From Parafrankia sp. EUN1f (GTDB lineage Bacteria; Actinomycetota; Actinomycetes; Frankiales; Frankiaceae): a stretch of DNA of 64,000 nucleotides. Under the pieces are notes generated by a model. The model was not told the origin of the DNA. It did no database searches and saw only the letters and a program-made list of their open reading frames with translations. Below are positions 46,606-55,510 of the stretch, one piece after another. The stretch is taken from contig NZ_ADGX01000031.1 in NCBI RefSeq assembly GCF_000177675.1, positions 1 through 64,000 on the forward strand. Reading direction: 5' to 3'. Position numbers and translations under genes: made by a program. The number at the start of each line of letters is the position of its first letter. The stretch's first letter is position 1.

Positions 46606-47525
46606 CCAGAATCGCCGTCGTGTTCGGATTGATCATGATTCCGATCGTGATCGGCATCGTCGGCGGTCTGGCCGCGCCGCGCGCGGCCCGTCTGCTCCCG
46701 CCGGCGGCCGCGACCGTGCTTCTCACGACCTTCGCGGTGACGGTGTCGCTGGCCACCGAGACCGGGCTGTCGTACTCGGCCTATCTCAGTACCGTCGCCG
46801 TCTTCCCCAACGCGCACCCGAGCGACTGGTCCATCCCGGTCCTGCGCACGATGCTGCCGGTTCCGAGCCTGGTCGGCCTGGCCGTGGGCGCGCTGGCGCT
46901 CGTCCTGCTCGGTCGGGCCGGCGTCCACCTGATCCGGGTGGTGATGGCCGCATGCCGGACCACGGCCGCGGTCAGAGCGTTTCCCGCCGTCGGCGAACTG
47001 GCTGTCGTCGACGACGACGACGCGCACGCCTATGCGGTTCCGGGCCGCCACCGCCGGGTCGTCGTCTCCACCGGCATGCTGCGCCTGCTGAGCGGCCCGC
47101 AACGCCGGGCGCTGCTCGCCCACGAGCAGGCCCACCTGCGTCATCATCACCACCGCTACGCACAGCTGACCCGCCTCGCCGCCGCGGCCAGTCCCCCGAC
47201 GGCGATGGTGACCCGCGCCGTCGACCACGCGATCGAGCGGTGGGCCGACGCCGCCGCGGTCCGCGCGGTGGGCGACCCGTCGACCGTGGCCCAGGCGCTG
47301 GGCCTGGCCGCGCTCGCCCGACCCGCGGTGCCGCCCCACCTGCTCGGTGCCGCCCACGGCCACGTCGTCGACCGGGTCCAGGACCTTCTCGAGCCGCCGG
47401 CCCGCCGGACCTGGGCGGGTGTTCTGCTCGCGGTCGCGACCCTGGTGTGCTGGGCCAGCACGGTCGCGGTCGTCCTCTACCTCCACGGCATCGTCGAGAT
47501 CTCCGAGGCCGCAACGGGCGGCTGA
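46602..47525 (+). CDS. M56-family membrane metallopeptidase (BlaR1-like)
   Basis: A 307-residue membrane peptidase with segments near 5-25, 35-55, 80-105 and 275-300. The zinc motif HEQAH sits in LLAHEQAHLRHHHHRY, and the third ligand is probably in the ERWAD segment. There is no penicillin-binding sensor domain, unlike BlaR1. It should cleave or inactivate the BlaI-type repressor encoded just upstream when triggered (family knowledge). The trigger is unknown. Confidence 0.85.
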   Translation: MTRIAVVFGLIMIPIVIGIVGGLAAPRAARLLPPAAATVLLTTFAVTVSLATETGLSYSAYLSTVAVFPNAHPSDWSIPVLRTMLPVPSLVGLAVGALALVLLGRAGVHLIRVVMAACRTTAAVRAFPAVGELAVVDDDDAHAYAVPGRHRRVVVSTGMLRLLSGPQRRALLAHEQAHLRHHHHRYAQLTRLAAAASPPTAMVTRAVDHAIERWADAAAVRAVGDPSTVAQALGLAALARPAVPPHLLGAAHGHVVDRVQDLLEPPARRTWAGVLLAVATLVCWASTVAVVLYLHGIVEISEAATGG

Positions 47526-47712
47526 CCCGACGGCACAGCCTCACGACGGCACCAGCCACCCGTCGGCACAGCCACCCGCGGCACAACCCTCGCGGCACAG
47601 CCCTCACGGCGGCGCGTGCTCACACCGAACTCACATCGTCACCGACCTACCGTGCTGTCACGGATCGACGGGTACCCGGCCCCGTCGCCGGACGCGCGGG
47701 AGGCCCTCGGCA

Positions 47713-48399
47713 GTGACCGGCTTCGCATCGAACACGCTGGCCCTGGGGCCGGACTTCATCAGTGCGGACAGCCTGGCCAAGGGCGGCCTGGTCGTTGTCC
47801 TGCTCGTGGTCTTCGCCGAGTCCGGGCTGCTGGTCGGCTTCTTCCTGCCCGGAGACTCGCTGTTGTTCACCCTCGGCCTGCTGATCTCCCGGGACGAGGT
47901 GTCCACGCCGCTGTGGCTCGCCTGTGCCCTCGTCGGCACCGCCGCGGCCCTGGGTGACCAGGTCGGCTATCTCTTCGGCCGGAAGGCCGGCCCCGCGCTC
48001 TTCCGCCGCCCGGACTCCCGCCTGTTCCGCCAGGAGCACGTCGACCAGGCACACGCGTTCTTCGAGAAACACGGCCCGCGGTCGATCGTCCTGGCTCGAT
48101 TCGTCCCCATCGTGCGGACGTTCACCCCGGTCATCGCGGGTGTCAGCGCCATGCACTACCGGATCTTCGTCGTCTACAACATCGTCGGCGCCACTCTGTG
48201 GGGCTGCGGCGTCACGATCCTCGGATTCTTTCTCGGTAAGATCGACTTCATTCGGCAGAACGTCGAGGCGATCCTGCTCCTCATCGTGCTGATCTCGGTC
48301 GTCCCTGTCCTGGCAGAGGTTTTCCGGGCCCACCGCAAGAAGGCCGCGGCGGCACGCCCAGAATCTCAGGAACACGCCGTTCGCGGCGACGCAGGGTGA
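47713..48399 (+). CDS. DedA-family membrane protein
   Basis: A 228-residue DedA/SNARE-associated family protein, a class including polyprenyl-phosphate and lipid flippases. It shows FAESGLLVGFFLPGDSLLFT, GYLFGRKAGPALF, the FxxRFxPxxR-type motif as ARFVPIVRTFTPVIAG, and a final membrane segment near 190-210. GTG 47713 is chosen because GGGAGG stands 9 bp upstream; the open frame back to 47347 overlaps the M56 gene. It lies 188 bp after the M56 gene and is followed by the palindromic repeat. Confidence 0.9.
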   Translation: MTGFASNTLALGPDFISADSLAKGGLVVVLLVVFAESGLLVGFFLPGDSLLFTLGLLISRDEVSTPLWLACALVGTAAALGDQVGYLFGRKAGPALFRRPDSRLFRQEHVDQAHAFFEKHGPRSIVLARFVPIVRTFTPVIAGVSAMHYRIFVVYNIVGATLWGCGVTILGFFLGKIDFIRQNVEAILLLIVLISVVPVLAEVFRAHRKKAAAARPESQEHAVRGDAG

Positions 48400-48490
48400 C
48401 CGTTCTCCGCGATCTAGATCTCGTCGCAGAATCCCCGCGCCTCGAGCTCCCGCCGCCACCGCTGCCGCTGCCGCCGCCGCCGCCACTTCA

Positions 48491-48570
48491 AAGCAAGAAG
48501 TAAGGATTTCGGCTACTGAAACAACCGAAATCCTCACTTCTTGTGGATTGCCAAGCGACGCCGTGCCCCA
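48491..48570. repeat. Dispersed palindromic repeat, copy 2
   Basis: 80 bp running AAGCAAGAAGTAAGGATTTC, then GGCTACTGAAACAACCGAAA, then TCCTCACTTCTTGTGGATTG, then CCAAGCGACGCCGTGCCCCA. The first 50 bases form a long imperfect hairpin (AAGTAAGGATTTCGG with CCGAAATCCTCACTT). The copy at 61972-62051 is the same length and close in sequence, including the non-palindromic 3' part GGATTGCCAAGCG. Confidence 0.8.
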
Positions 48571-49124
48571 CTTGTCCCGATGGCCTGGCCACCCTGCTGT
48601 TCATCTGCGCGGCCGGCAGCCGTGTCGGGCGCGGCTGCCGGCTGCCGACGCCGTCGCTGCTCGGGCCGATGCTGGTGGCCGCAGCCGTGCTGGCCACCGG
48701 TATCGCCCCCGGGTTCGCTCCCTCGGGGCCACTCCAGGACGTCGTCTGGGTCCTGGTGGGACTCGAGGTCGGCCTGCGCTTCACCGGCCCGGCCGTGCGG
48801 CATGCCGGACGCCTCGCGCCCCACCTGCTCAGCGGCATCGTGCTGGTCTGCCTGGTCTGCGCCGGATTCGCGTGGATCCTGGCCGACCTGGCCGGCGTGC
48901 CCTTCCTGGAGGCATACCTCGCCACCACCCCCGGCGGCATCAACGCCGTCCTCGCGACCGCCGCGTCCAACCACACCAACGTTCCCGTCGTCGCCGTCGT
49001 GCAGAGCCTGCGGCTGTTCCTCGTCGCGCTCCCCACCCCAGTGATCATCGGTTGGGCGACCCGGCGGCCGGCTCGGCGGCCAGCCCGGCACACCGACGAA
49101 AGCACCGATGCCCTGGCCGGGTGA
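48543..49124 (+). pseudogene. C-terminal half of an AbrB-type membrane protein (truncated)
   Basis: About 180 codons resemble the second half of the duplicated AbrB/Gate-type membrane protein family. Conserved stretches include LPTPSLLGPMLVAAAVLATG, VGLEVGLRFTGPA, ATTPGGINAVLATAA and VVAVVQSLRLFLVALPTPVI. Family members are usually ~340-380 residues, so the first repeat is missing. The 5' end coincides with the palindromic repeat at 48491-48570, and the first codons of the open frame come from the repeat. No ribosome site is seen. I infer a truncated gene whose breakpoint is the repeat. Confidence 0.65.
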
Positions 49125-49185
49125 GGATCGCCGCGCCGGGGCCAGGCCGGCGGCACGGGCCTGCCGCCGAGGACTCGGGGGCGGG

Positions 49186-50070
49186 TCAGGATGAGCTGAC
49201 CGACACCACACCGGCGCCGGGCACCGCGACCCGGCGCTTCTCCCGGGTATGAGCGAACCCCACCATGCCGAACAGGAGCGCGAGCAGGACTGCCGACGAC
49301 CCGAGGGTGCCGAGAGCGAGCCCGCCCTTGGCGACCGGTTTCGTGAGGAAGTCGCCGACCGTGGCGCCGAGCGGGCGGGTGAGCACGAAGGCGAGCCAGA
49401 ACAACAGCACGTTCGACGCCGCAGGGACATATCTGAGCGCGAGCAGCAGACCGAGCAGCCCGAGGATGAGCAGTGCGCTCCCCGCGTAGCCGAGGCCCGA
49501 GCTGTCCGCCAGGAAGTCACCCATCGAGGTTCCGAGCGTGTTCGACACGAGAATCGCCGACCAGAAGAGGCCTTCACCGCGCAGCGTGTTGATGTCGCGG
49601 ATCGCGAACGTCAGCCCGGTCTGCTTCCAGACCGCGAACACGGCGATCAGAAGCGAGATCAGGATCGCCGCGCCGACCGGGTAGCCCAGGCCGAGCCCCT
49701 GCGGCCCCCAGCCCAACGAGCCGGTCCCCGTGGCCAGGTACTTCCCGCTCGCGTCGCGGTTCATGAAGTCGGAGATGGTCGTGCCGGCGGTGCTGGTGGA
49801 CAGGATGACCGCCCAGTAGAAGAACGGGTTGTACGCCCGCGATCCCAGCTGGACGGCAAGGGTCGTCACGAAGACCAGGAGAAGTACGACTGTGGTCAGA
49901 AAATACCCGAGCCGCAGGGTTTGCGCGAGCAGGTCTCCCGCGGTCTCACCGAGGGTCGTCGCCGCGATCTTCATAACCCAGAACGCCAGCGTGATCTCCG
50001 GCAGCTTTTTCAGCGCGTAACTGCCACCGTCGGCCGCTCGGAATTCTTCGACTACGCCACCTTTTACCAC
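49186..50070 (-). CDS. COG4705-type membrane protein with four internal repeats
   Basis: A ~294-residue integral membrane protein with about ten segments, matching the uncharacterised COG4705 family. Four related motifs recur: KIAATTLGETAGDLL, ILSTSTAGTTISDFM, VSNTLGTSMGDFLAD and TRPLGATVGDFLTKP. Each has a polar TxG(x)3-4DF core after a hydrophobic run, so the protein is a fourfold repeat. The conserved Thr/Asp residues inside membrane segments suggest an ion or small-molecule path (inference). GTG 50070 follows GGGAGG; the frame is open to 50154 without a ribosome site. Confidence 0.8.
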   Translation of the reverse strand: MVKGGVVEEFRAADGGSYALKKLPEITLAFWVMKIAATTLGETAGDLLAQTLRLGYFLTTVVLLLVFVTTLAVQLGSRAYNPFFYWAVILSTSTAGTTISDFMNRDASGKYLATGTGSLGWGPQGLGLGYPVGAAILISLLIAVFAVWKQTGLTFAIRDINTLRGEGLFWSAILVSNTLGTSMGDFLADSSGLGYAGSALLILGLLGLLLALRYVPAASNVLLFWLAFVLTRPLGATVGDFLTKPVAKGGLALGTLGSSAVLLALLFGMVGFAHTREKRRVAVPGAGVVSVSSS

Positions 50071-50202
50071 TCCGCCTCCCTGGGGCGATTCAGGTCTAAA
50101 TACCTCACGTAGGGGCGACGGAACGGTTTGGATTCCGGTGTCGTCGCCCGGCACGCGCGTGGCCGAAAAATAGCTGCGACAGCATGTGGAAACGATGTGA
50201 GA

Positions 50203-50225
50203 GAAGCCCCCTCCGGGCGGGCTTC
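50203..50225. terminator. Small hairpin between COG4705 and PAP2 genes
   Basis: GAAGCCC and GGGCTTC arms enclose 9 bases. It lies downstream of the PAP2 gene (minus strand) and upstream of the COG4705 gene. There is no T-run. Terminator function is only suggested by position. Confidence 0.35.
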
Positions 50226-50281
50226 AGAAGGCGGTTGAATCACCCCCGCCTGATCCTCGTAACCATTTGGCCGGTCACGGA

Positions 50282-51001
50282 TTAAGCGCCGTTATACGGG
50301 TTGTTCCGGTCCCGCCCGATCCATCCGAGCAGGGCGGCCAGCGGCGGCAGGAACACACCGGCCAGAACACCCGCCAGAAGCCATCCGGCGAGGACATCGG
50401 TCGGCCAGTGCACCCCGAGAAGGATCCGGGTGGCCCCTACGGCGAACGCCCACAGGCCCGGTATGGCGACAGCCGCGACCCGTACGGCGGGATGCCGCGC
50501 CCGGCGGTACAGCACCGCGGCAAGCCCCGCGGCGACCAGCGCCGACGTGGTCGTATGCCCGGACGGGAAGGCGAAACCCGACGGGTGAGTCACCCAGTCC
50601 GCCACCGGTGGCCGTGCCCTGCCGACAATGGTCGCCAGGGACGTCCGGAGCAGCTGACCCGTCAGCAACGCCGCGAACCCGACGCCAGCGCCCAGCCACC
50701 AGCGCCCGCGCCGTCCCACCGCGACCGCGCCCGCGACCGCGGCGAGAACGTACGCGCAGGCACCAGCGCCGGTGTTGGTGACCGCGACGGCGACGTCGGA
50801 CAATTCGGCGCTCCGGTGATCCAGCACCCAGCGGTGCCACCCGGAGTCAAGCGGGAACGGCCTTCCGTTTCTGACGACGACCGCGCACAACAGCCCTGTC
50901 AGCAGGAGACCCGACAGGCCAGCGACCAGGCGGCTGGCGGTCTCGGCGCGGCTGCGCCGCGGCCCGGGCGCACCCGCCGGCAGATCAGATGCCGAGCCCA
51001 C
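50282..51001 (-). CDS. PAP2-family membrane phosphatase
   Basis: A ~239-residue PAP2 lipid-phosphatase-type protein with about six membrane segments. Motifs: GRARPPVADW (first), PSGHTTTSA (second, catalytic His) and TRILLGVHWPTDVLAG (third, Arg and His). The family dephosphorylates lipid phosphates such as undecaprenyl pyrophosphate. GTG 51001 has GAGGGAG 6 bp upstream; the frame continues to 51163 through a response-regulator remnant. With uppP nearby, both could recycle undecaprenyl carrier (inference). Confidence 0.87.
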   Translation of the reverse strand: MGSASDLPAGAPGPRRSRAETASRLVAGLSGLLLTGLLCAVVVRNGRPFPLDSGWHRWVLDHRSAELSDVAVAVTNTGAGACAYVLAAVAGAVAVGRRGRWWLGAGVGFAALLTGQLLRTSLATIVGRARPPVADWVTHPSGFAFPSGHTTTSALVAAGLAAVLYRRARHPAVRVAAVAIPGLWAFAVGATRILLGVHWPTDVLAGWLLAGVLAGVFLPPLAALLGWIGRDRNNPYNGA

Positions 51002-51106
51002 CAACGGCTCCCTCGATCGGTTCGGGCGTGACCAACACACTCGACCGAAGAGTGCCACCGCCGACATGTGCGCACGATTTGAGACACGCGCCACTGGCCT
51101 CCCCGC

Positions 51107-51163
51107 ACCCTCCTTCAGCGCACGCACCAGGCTCGGGTCGTCATCCACCACGAGAATTCGCAC
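51107..51163 (-). pseudogene. Response-regulator N-terminal remnant
   Basis: The 19 codons MRILVVDDDPSLVRALKEG are the unmistakable first strand and acidic pocket of a receiver domain. They are followed at once by unrelated sequence leading into the PAP2 gene in the same frame. The rest of the receiver and the DNA-binding domain are missing. It lies just downstream of the histidine kinase gene, where a second response regulator could once have stood. Confidence 0.6.
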
Positions 51164-51281
51164 GCCGGTCAGGGTTGCGCGTGGCGGCTGAATCCCGCCT
51201 GAAGGAGCGGGCAGGGGCCTGACCGGGACGGGTGCGGCCCGCCCAGGCGGATCCGGTCACGCGCCGGCATCGCGGGCATGG

Positions 51282-52811
51282 TCAGGCGGAGCTCTCGTCG
51301 GTCTCGGGGTCGTCGGTCCCGGGGTCGAGGGTCCCGGAGTCGAGGGTCCCGGAGTCGAGGGTCCCGGAGTCGGGGATCCCGACGTCGGGGGGCTGGCTGG
51401 TCGGGAGGGTGACGGCGACGACGGCGCCGCCGTCGGGATGGTTGCTGGCCGTGGCGGTCCCGTGGTGTGCGTGGGCGGTCGCGGCGACGATGGCGAGCCC
51501 CAGGCCCGTCCCTCCGTGATCCCGGGTGCGGGCGCTGTCGGACCGGCGGAAACGTTCGAAGGCGTGTGGGAGGAAGTCGGGGGGAAAGCCCGGGCCGTGG
51601 TCGCGGACCTGCACGGCGACGGCCGCCCCGCCCTCGGCCGGGTGGGCCCGTACCTCCACGGCGGTGCCGGGTGGAGCGTGGCGGATGGCGTTGGCCAGGA
51701 GGTTGTCGACGGCCTGGCGCAGCAGGTCGGGCTCCGCGTCGACGGTCAGGGTGCGGTCGGCGTCCGTTCGGATCGTGACGTCCCTGGTCTGCGCGTGGCC
51801 GGCCGCGGCCCGGCTGGCGCGGTCGAGCAGGTCTCCGACGGACAGCCGCCGCGGGATGACGATGCCGCTGTCCATCCGGGCGAGCGTGAGCATGGATTCG
51901 GCGAGCCGGATCAGGCGGTCGGTCTCCTCGGCGGCGTTACCGACGGCTTCGACGAGGTCGTCACGGGTGCGGCCGGGGCGCCCGGCGAGGTCGAGCTCGG
52001 CCTTGAGGTTCGTCAGCGGGGTGCGCAGTTCGTGCCCGGCGTCGGCGACGAAGGCCCGGTCGCGGGCGCGGGCGGCGTTCAGCCGGCGCAGCAGGTCGTT
52101 CATCGTGGTCGCCAGGGCCGCGATCTCGTCCCGGGTGGCGGGGACGTCCAGCTCGGCGGCGCTGTCGGACTCGCTGATGGCGGCGGTCTGCCGGCGCATG
52201 CGGTCGACGGGGCGCAGCGCCGCGCCCGAGAGGAGCCAGGCCGCGAGCCCGGCGAGGGCCACCGTCGGCGCCATCGCCGCGATCATGATGTTGCGGATCC
52301 GGTCCTCGGCGGCGTCCACGAGGTCGGTCTCCGTCGCCACCACCAGAACGGTCTGCCGCGGCGTGGTCCGCGGCGGTGCGGTGGGCAGCGGTGCGGAGGG
52401 CAGCGGTGCGGAGGGCAGCGGCCCGGCAAGTGCGCGCACGTCCTGCTCTTCGGTGTCCGTTCCCCGGCGCTGCTCCATCTCGAGCGTGAGCGAGGTCATG
52501 CCCGTGCGGGCAGCCGCCACCTGGTCCCGGTCGAGCAGCGGCGCCGAACCCGCGACGTCGGTCGAGGCGATGACGGTGCCGTCCGCGCGCAGGAGCTGAG
52601 CGGGCCCGGCGCCGGCCTCCTTCAGCTCCGCCTCCGGATCGGACGCCTCCGGGAGCTGGGCGGCGAGGATCGAGAAGCGCGTGCGCAGGCTGGCGTCGAC
52701 GGAGTTCTGCAGGTCATTGCGCAGCAGCAGGTAGAAGAGCACGCCGGCGGCGACGAGCACGAGCGAGGTTCCGAGCGCGAACAGCAGGGTCAGTCTCACT
52801 CGCAGTGGCAC
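51282..52811 (-). CDS. Two-component sensor histidine kinase
   Basis: A ~509-residue HAMP-type histidine kinase. Membrane segment 1 is near residues 5-30 (LTLLFALGTSLVLVAAGVLF), an external sensor follows, segment 2 is near 175-200, then HAMP. The H-box is DAGHELRTPLTNLK, the N-box NLLANAIRHAPPG, the G1 box VRDHGPGFP and the G2 box GGTGLGLAIV. The tail is a SGTLD repeat from a tandem DNA array (51330-51375). GTG 52811 follows GAGGAAG. It is encoded on the same strand as the response regulator at 53953, with uppP in between, so a regulator-uppP-kinase unit is likely. Confidence 0.9.
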   Translation of the reverse strand: MPLRVRLTLLFALGTSLVLVAAGVLFYLLLRNDLQNSVDASLRTRFSILAAQLPEASDPEAELKEAGAGPAQLLRADGTVIASTDVAGSAPLLDRDQVAAARTGMTSLTLEMEQRRGTDTEEQDVRALAGPLPSAPLPSAPLPTAPPRTTPRQTVLVVATETDLVDAAEDRIRNIMIAAMAPTVALAGLAAWLLSGAALRPVDRMRRQTAAISESDSAAELDVPATRDEIAALATTMNDLLRRLNAARARDRAFVADAGHELRTPLTNLKAELDLAGRPGRTRDDLVEAVGNAAEETDRLIRLAESMLTLARMDSGIVIPRRLSVGDLLDRASRAAAGHAQTRDVTIRTDADRTLTVDAEPDLLRQAVDNLLANAIRHAPPGTAVEVRAHPAEGGAAVAVQVRDHGPGFPPDFLPHAFERFRRSDSARTRDHGGTGLGLAIVAATAHAHHGTATASNHPDGGAVVAVTLPTSQPPDVGIPDSGTLDSGTLDSGTLDPGTDDPETDESSA

Positions 52812-52889
52812 GAACGACGCTTCCTCTGTGATCTTCTGGTGTCCGGCGGAACACCGGCTTCCCACGATGATGACCAGGGCAGCGGGCGC

Positions 52890-53726
52890 TCACGCGGCCA
52901 GCGCGCCGGTGGCCAGCAGCCCGAACAGGGCCAGCCCGACCACGATCCGGTAGGCGACGAAGACGTCGAACGAATGCCGGGCCACATACCGCAGCAGCCA
53001 GGCGATGGAGGCGTAGGCGACGGCGAAGGAGACCACGGTGCCGACCACCAGCGGCAGTACGGAGACACCGCCGCCGACCGCGTCCTTCAGCTCGTACAGC
53101 CCGGCGCCGGTCAGCGCCGGAATCGACAGGAAGAAGGACAGCCGGGTGGCCGCCACCCGGTCCAGGTCGCGGACCAGCGCCGTGGACATCGTCGCCCCGG
53201 AACGGGAGAACCCGGGAAAGAGCAGGGCCAGGATCTGGGACGACCCCACGGTCATGGCATCGGTGAGATCGATGTCGTCCTCGCCCCGTTTGCGCCGGCC
53301 GAACCGGTCGGCGAACCACATGAAGGCACTTCCGGCGAGCAGCGAACCCGCGACAATCCACAGTGAGGCCAGCGGCCCGTCGATCAGTGACTTGGCGGCC
53401 AGCCCGACGGCGACCACCGGCAGCGTCGCGTAGAAGATCCAGCAGGCGAACCGGAACTCGTGATGCTGGCGCAGCTCCCGGTCGGTCAGGCCACGCGCCC
53501 AGGCGGTCGCCAGGCGGCGGATGTCGCTGAAGAAGTAGACCAGCACGGCCCCGATCGCGCCCACCTGGATGACCGCCGTGAACGCGACGACCGACTGGTC
53601 GTCCACGGGAAGACCCATGATCCCCTCGGCGATCTTGAGGTGACCGGTGGAAGAGATCGGAAGGAACTCCGTCACGCCCTCGACGACACCGAGAACCAGG
53701 GCCTGCCCGACACTGATGGCACTCAC
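52890..53726 (-). CDS. uppP: Undecaprenyl-diphosphatase UppP (BacA)
   Basis: A 278-residue integral membrane enzyme that regenerates undecaprenyl phosphate for cell-wall synthesis. The signatures are VVEGVTEFLPISSTGHL near the N-terminus and FPGFSRSGATMSTAL in the second half, carrying the catalytic Glu, Ser and Arg residues. About eight membrane segments. It lies between the response-regulator and kinase genes, which suggests that this two-component system responds to envelope or bacitracin-like stress (inference). Confidence 0.95.
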   Translation of the reverse strand: MSAISVGQALVLGVVEGVTEFLPISSTGHLKIAEGIMGLPVDDQSVVAFTAVIQVGAIGAVLVYFFSDIRRLATAWARGLTDRELRQHHEFRFACWIFYATLPVVAVGLAAKSLIDGPLASLWIVAGSLLAGSAFMWFADRFGRRKRGEDDIDLTDAMTVGSSQILALLFPGFSRSGATMSTALVRDLDRVAATRLSFFLSIPALTGAGLYELKDAVGGGVSVLPLVVGTVVSFAVAYASIAWLLRYVARHSFDVFVAYRIVVGLALFGLLATGALAA

Positions 53727-53739
53727 TGATCGCCTTCCC

Positions 53740-53820
53740 TGACTGATTCGGCCGCGGTCACGAGCTGGTCACGAGCTGGTCACGAGCGGCGAGCCGTGAG
53801 CCGTGAGCCGCGCGGTGGCA
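53740..53820. repeat. Short direct repeats between uppP and the response regulator
   Basis: Two to three copies of GAGCTGGTCAC (53761-53785) and two to three of GAGCCGTGAGCC-like units (53790-53812). These lie in the 226-bp gap upstream of uppP. No operator or terminator is clear; the rest of the gap shows nothing further. Confidence 0.45.
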
Positions 53821-53952
53821 CGGAGATGCACGTTAGGCCCGGGATCATGTGAGGCTGATTTGATTCGTCCCGGCCCGCCGGGATGGGCGCCGGCCCCCGG
53901 CCGGGCCGTCCGCGCGCCGGTTCCGGTCAGTCCGTGCGGGCGCTGGTTCCGG

Positions 53953-54636
53953 TCAGTCCGTCCGGGCGCTGGTCCGCAGTCGGTAGCCGGCCCCGCGCAC
54001 CGTCTCCAGCTGCGAGGTGCCGAAGGGCTTGTCGATCTTGCGACGGAGGTAGGCGACGTACTGGTCGACCACGTTGGAGGTTCCGTCGTAGGCGAAGTCC
54101 CAGACGTGTTCGAGGATGGCGGTGCGGCGCAGCGCCTCACCGGGGTGGCGCATCAGGTATTCCAGCAGCGCGAACTCCTTCGGCGACAGATCCAGGGGGA
54201 CCCCGTCGCGGCTCACGGTGCGCCCGGCCGGGTCCAGGCGCAGCCCGTCGACCTCCAGGACGACGGGGCGCTCGTGGGCACCGCGGCGGATCAGGGCCCG
54301 GATGCGGGCGGACAGCTCGTCGAAGCTGAACGGTTTGGGCAGGTAGTCGTCGGCGCCCACATCGAGCCCGCGGACGCGGTCCGTCACGGCGCCGCGGGCC
54401 GAGAGCATGAGCACCGGGGACCAGCGCCCCGCGGCGCGCAGCCGCCGGCAGACCTCGAACCCGTCGAGGCTCGGCAGCATCAGATCGAGCACGATCACGT
54501 CGTAGGTGATCTCGGTGGCCTGCCACACGGCGTCGGCGCCGTCCGCGACGACGTCGACCGCGAACCCCTCCTCCGCCAGGCCCCGGCGCAGCAGCGCGGC
54601 GGTGCGTGTCTCGTCCTCCACCACAAGCACCCGCAT
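53953..54636 (-). CDS. OmpR-family response regulator
   Basis: A 227-residue response regulator. Receiver: VLVVEDE (acidic pocket), VIVLDLMLPSLDGFEV (phospho-acceptor Asp), and the conserved Lys in YLPKPFSFDEL. The winged helix includes LDLSPKEFALLEYLMRHPGE and the recognition segment TSNVVDQYVAYLRRKIDKPF. ATG 54636. It is the first gene of the minus-strand set regulator-uppP-kinase and probably pairs with the histidine kinase at 51282-52811. Confidence 0.93.
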   Translation of the reverse strand: MRVLVVEDETRTAALLRRGLAEEGFAVDVVADGADAVWQATEITYDVIVLDLMLPSLDGFEVCRRLRAAGRWSPVLMLSARGAVTDRVRGLDVGADDYLPKPFSFDELSARIRALIRRGAHERPVVLEVDGLRLDPAGRTVSRDGVPLDLSPKEFALLEYLMRHPGEALRRTAILEHVWDFAYDGTSNVVDQYVAYLRRKIDKPFGTSQLETVRGAGYRLRTSARTD

Positions 54637-54783
54637 GACCGAACGATAGGTCGCCTCGGATGTGAGTTCGATGTGAGCTCGATGGGAGCGCCTGGAGGAC
54701 CTCAGAGTCGCAGGGCCTGCGGCGGGTGCCCGCGGCGGGGCTGGCAGCGCCCAGCGAGGTGATCGGCCGCGGTGATCAGCCGG

Positions 54784-55389
54784 TCAGCCTGCGGCCGACC
54801 CGGACGCGTGGTGGTCGACGTCCCATTCCCGGGGCTCGGCCGGGTCGGCAGGCAGGCTTCCCGGGGGCAGCAGCGCGTACCAGCCCACGTCGTGCCAGCG
54901 GCCGGCCTTGTGGCCGACCGCGGGGTAGACACCGACCGGCCGGAACCCGAGCGCGGTGTGCAGGCCGACGCTGGCCTCGTTCGGCAGGGCGATACCGGCG
55001 AACAGGGCGACGTAGCCGAGCGTGCGCACCTCGTCGATCAGCCGGGTGTAGAGCAGCCGGCCGAGCCCGCGCCGGCGCTGCCGGGCGGCGAGGTAGATCG
55101 AGACATCGGCCGACCAGCGGTAGGCCGCGCGCTCCCGGTGCTGGCTGGCGTAAGCGTAGCCGGCGACCTCGCCCTCGATCTCGGCGACGAACCAGGGCAT
55201 CAACGGCCGCCCGGTCATGCGTGCGCGCATGACCGCCTCACTGGGCACCTCCACCTCGAAGGTGATGGGCGTCTCCAGCACATAGGGCGCGTAGATGGCC
55301 CGGATCGCGGTGGCGTCGGACAGCCTCGCCGGTCTGACCACCGCCTGCGAACGGCCCGCCGGGACCGCCCCGCGGGTGACGCCTGTCAT
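54784..55389 (-). CDS. GNAT-family N-acetyltransferase (phosphinothricin acetyltransferase-like)
   Basis: A 201-residue acetyl-CoA-dependent acetyltransferase resembling the Pat/Bar group. It has VRPARLSDATAIRAIYAPYV and ETPITFEVEVPS, then the acetyl-CoA loop RQRRRGLGRLLYTRLIDEV and a final NEASVGLHTALGFRPVGVYP. These motifs are shared with phosphinothricin and methionine-sulfoximine acetyltransferases. The actual substrate is unproven. ATG 55389 has only a weak upstream ribosome site. Monocistronic. Confidence 0.88.
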   Translation of the reverse strand: MTGVTRGAVPAGRSQAVVRPARLSDATAIRAIYAPYVLETPITFEVEVPSEAVMRARMTGRPLMPWFVAEIEGEVAGYAYASQHRERAAYRWSADVSIYLAARQRRRGLGRLLYTRLIDEVRTLGYVALFAGIALPNEASVGLHTALGFRPVGVYPAVGHKAGRWHDVGWYALLPPGSLPADPAEPREWDVDHHASGSAAG

Positions 55390-55510
55390 GACGCCGGCCG
55401 GAGGCGGTTCAATCGACGCCCCCGCCCGACAAGGCGGGCCGCACTGCGGACTCCGGGGTGGCTCAGCTGATACAGCACACCGACATGAAATCAGGCGGGT
55501 CGGGCCCGCG

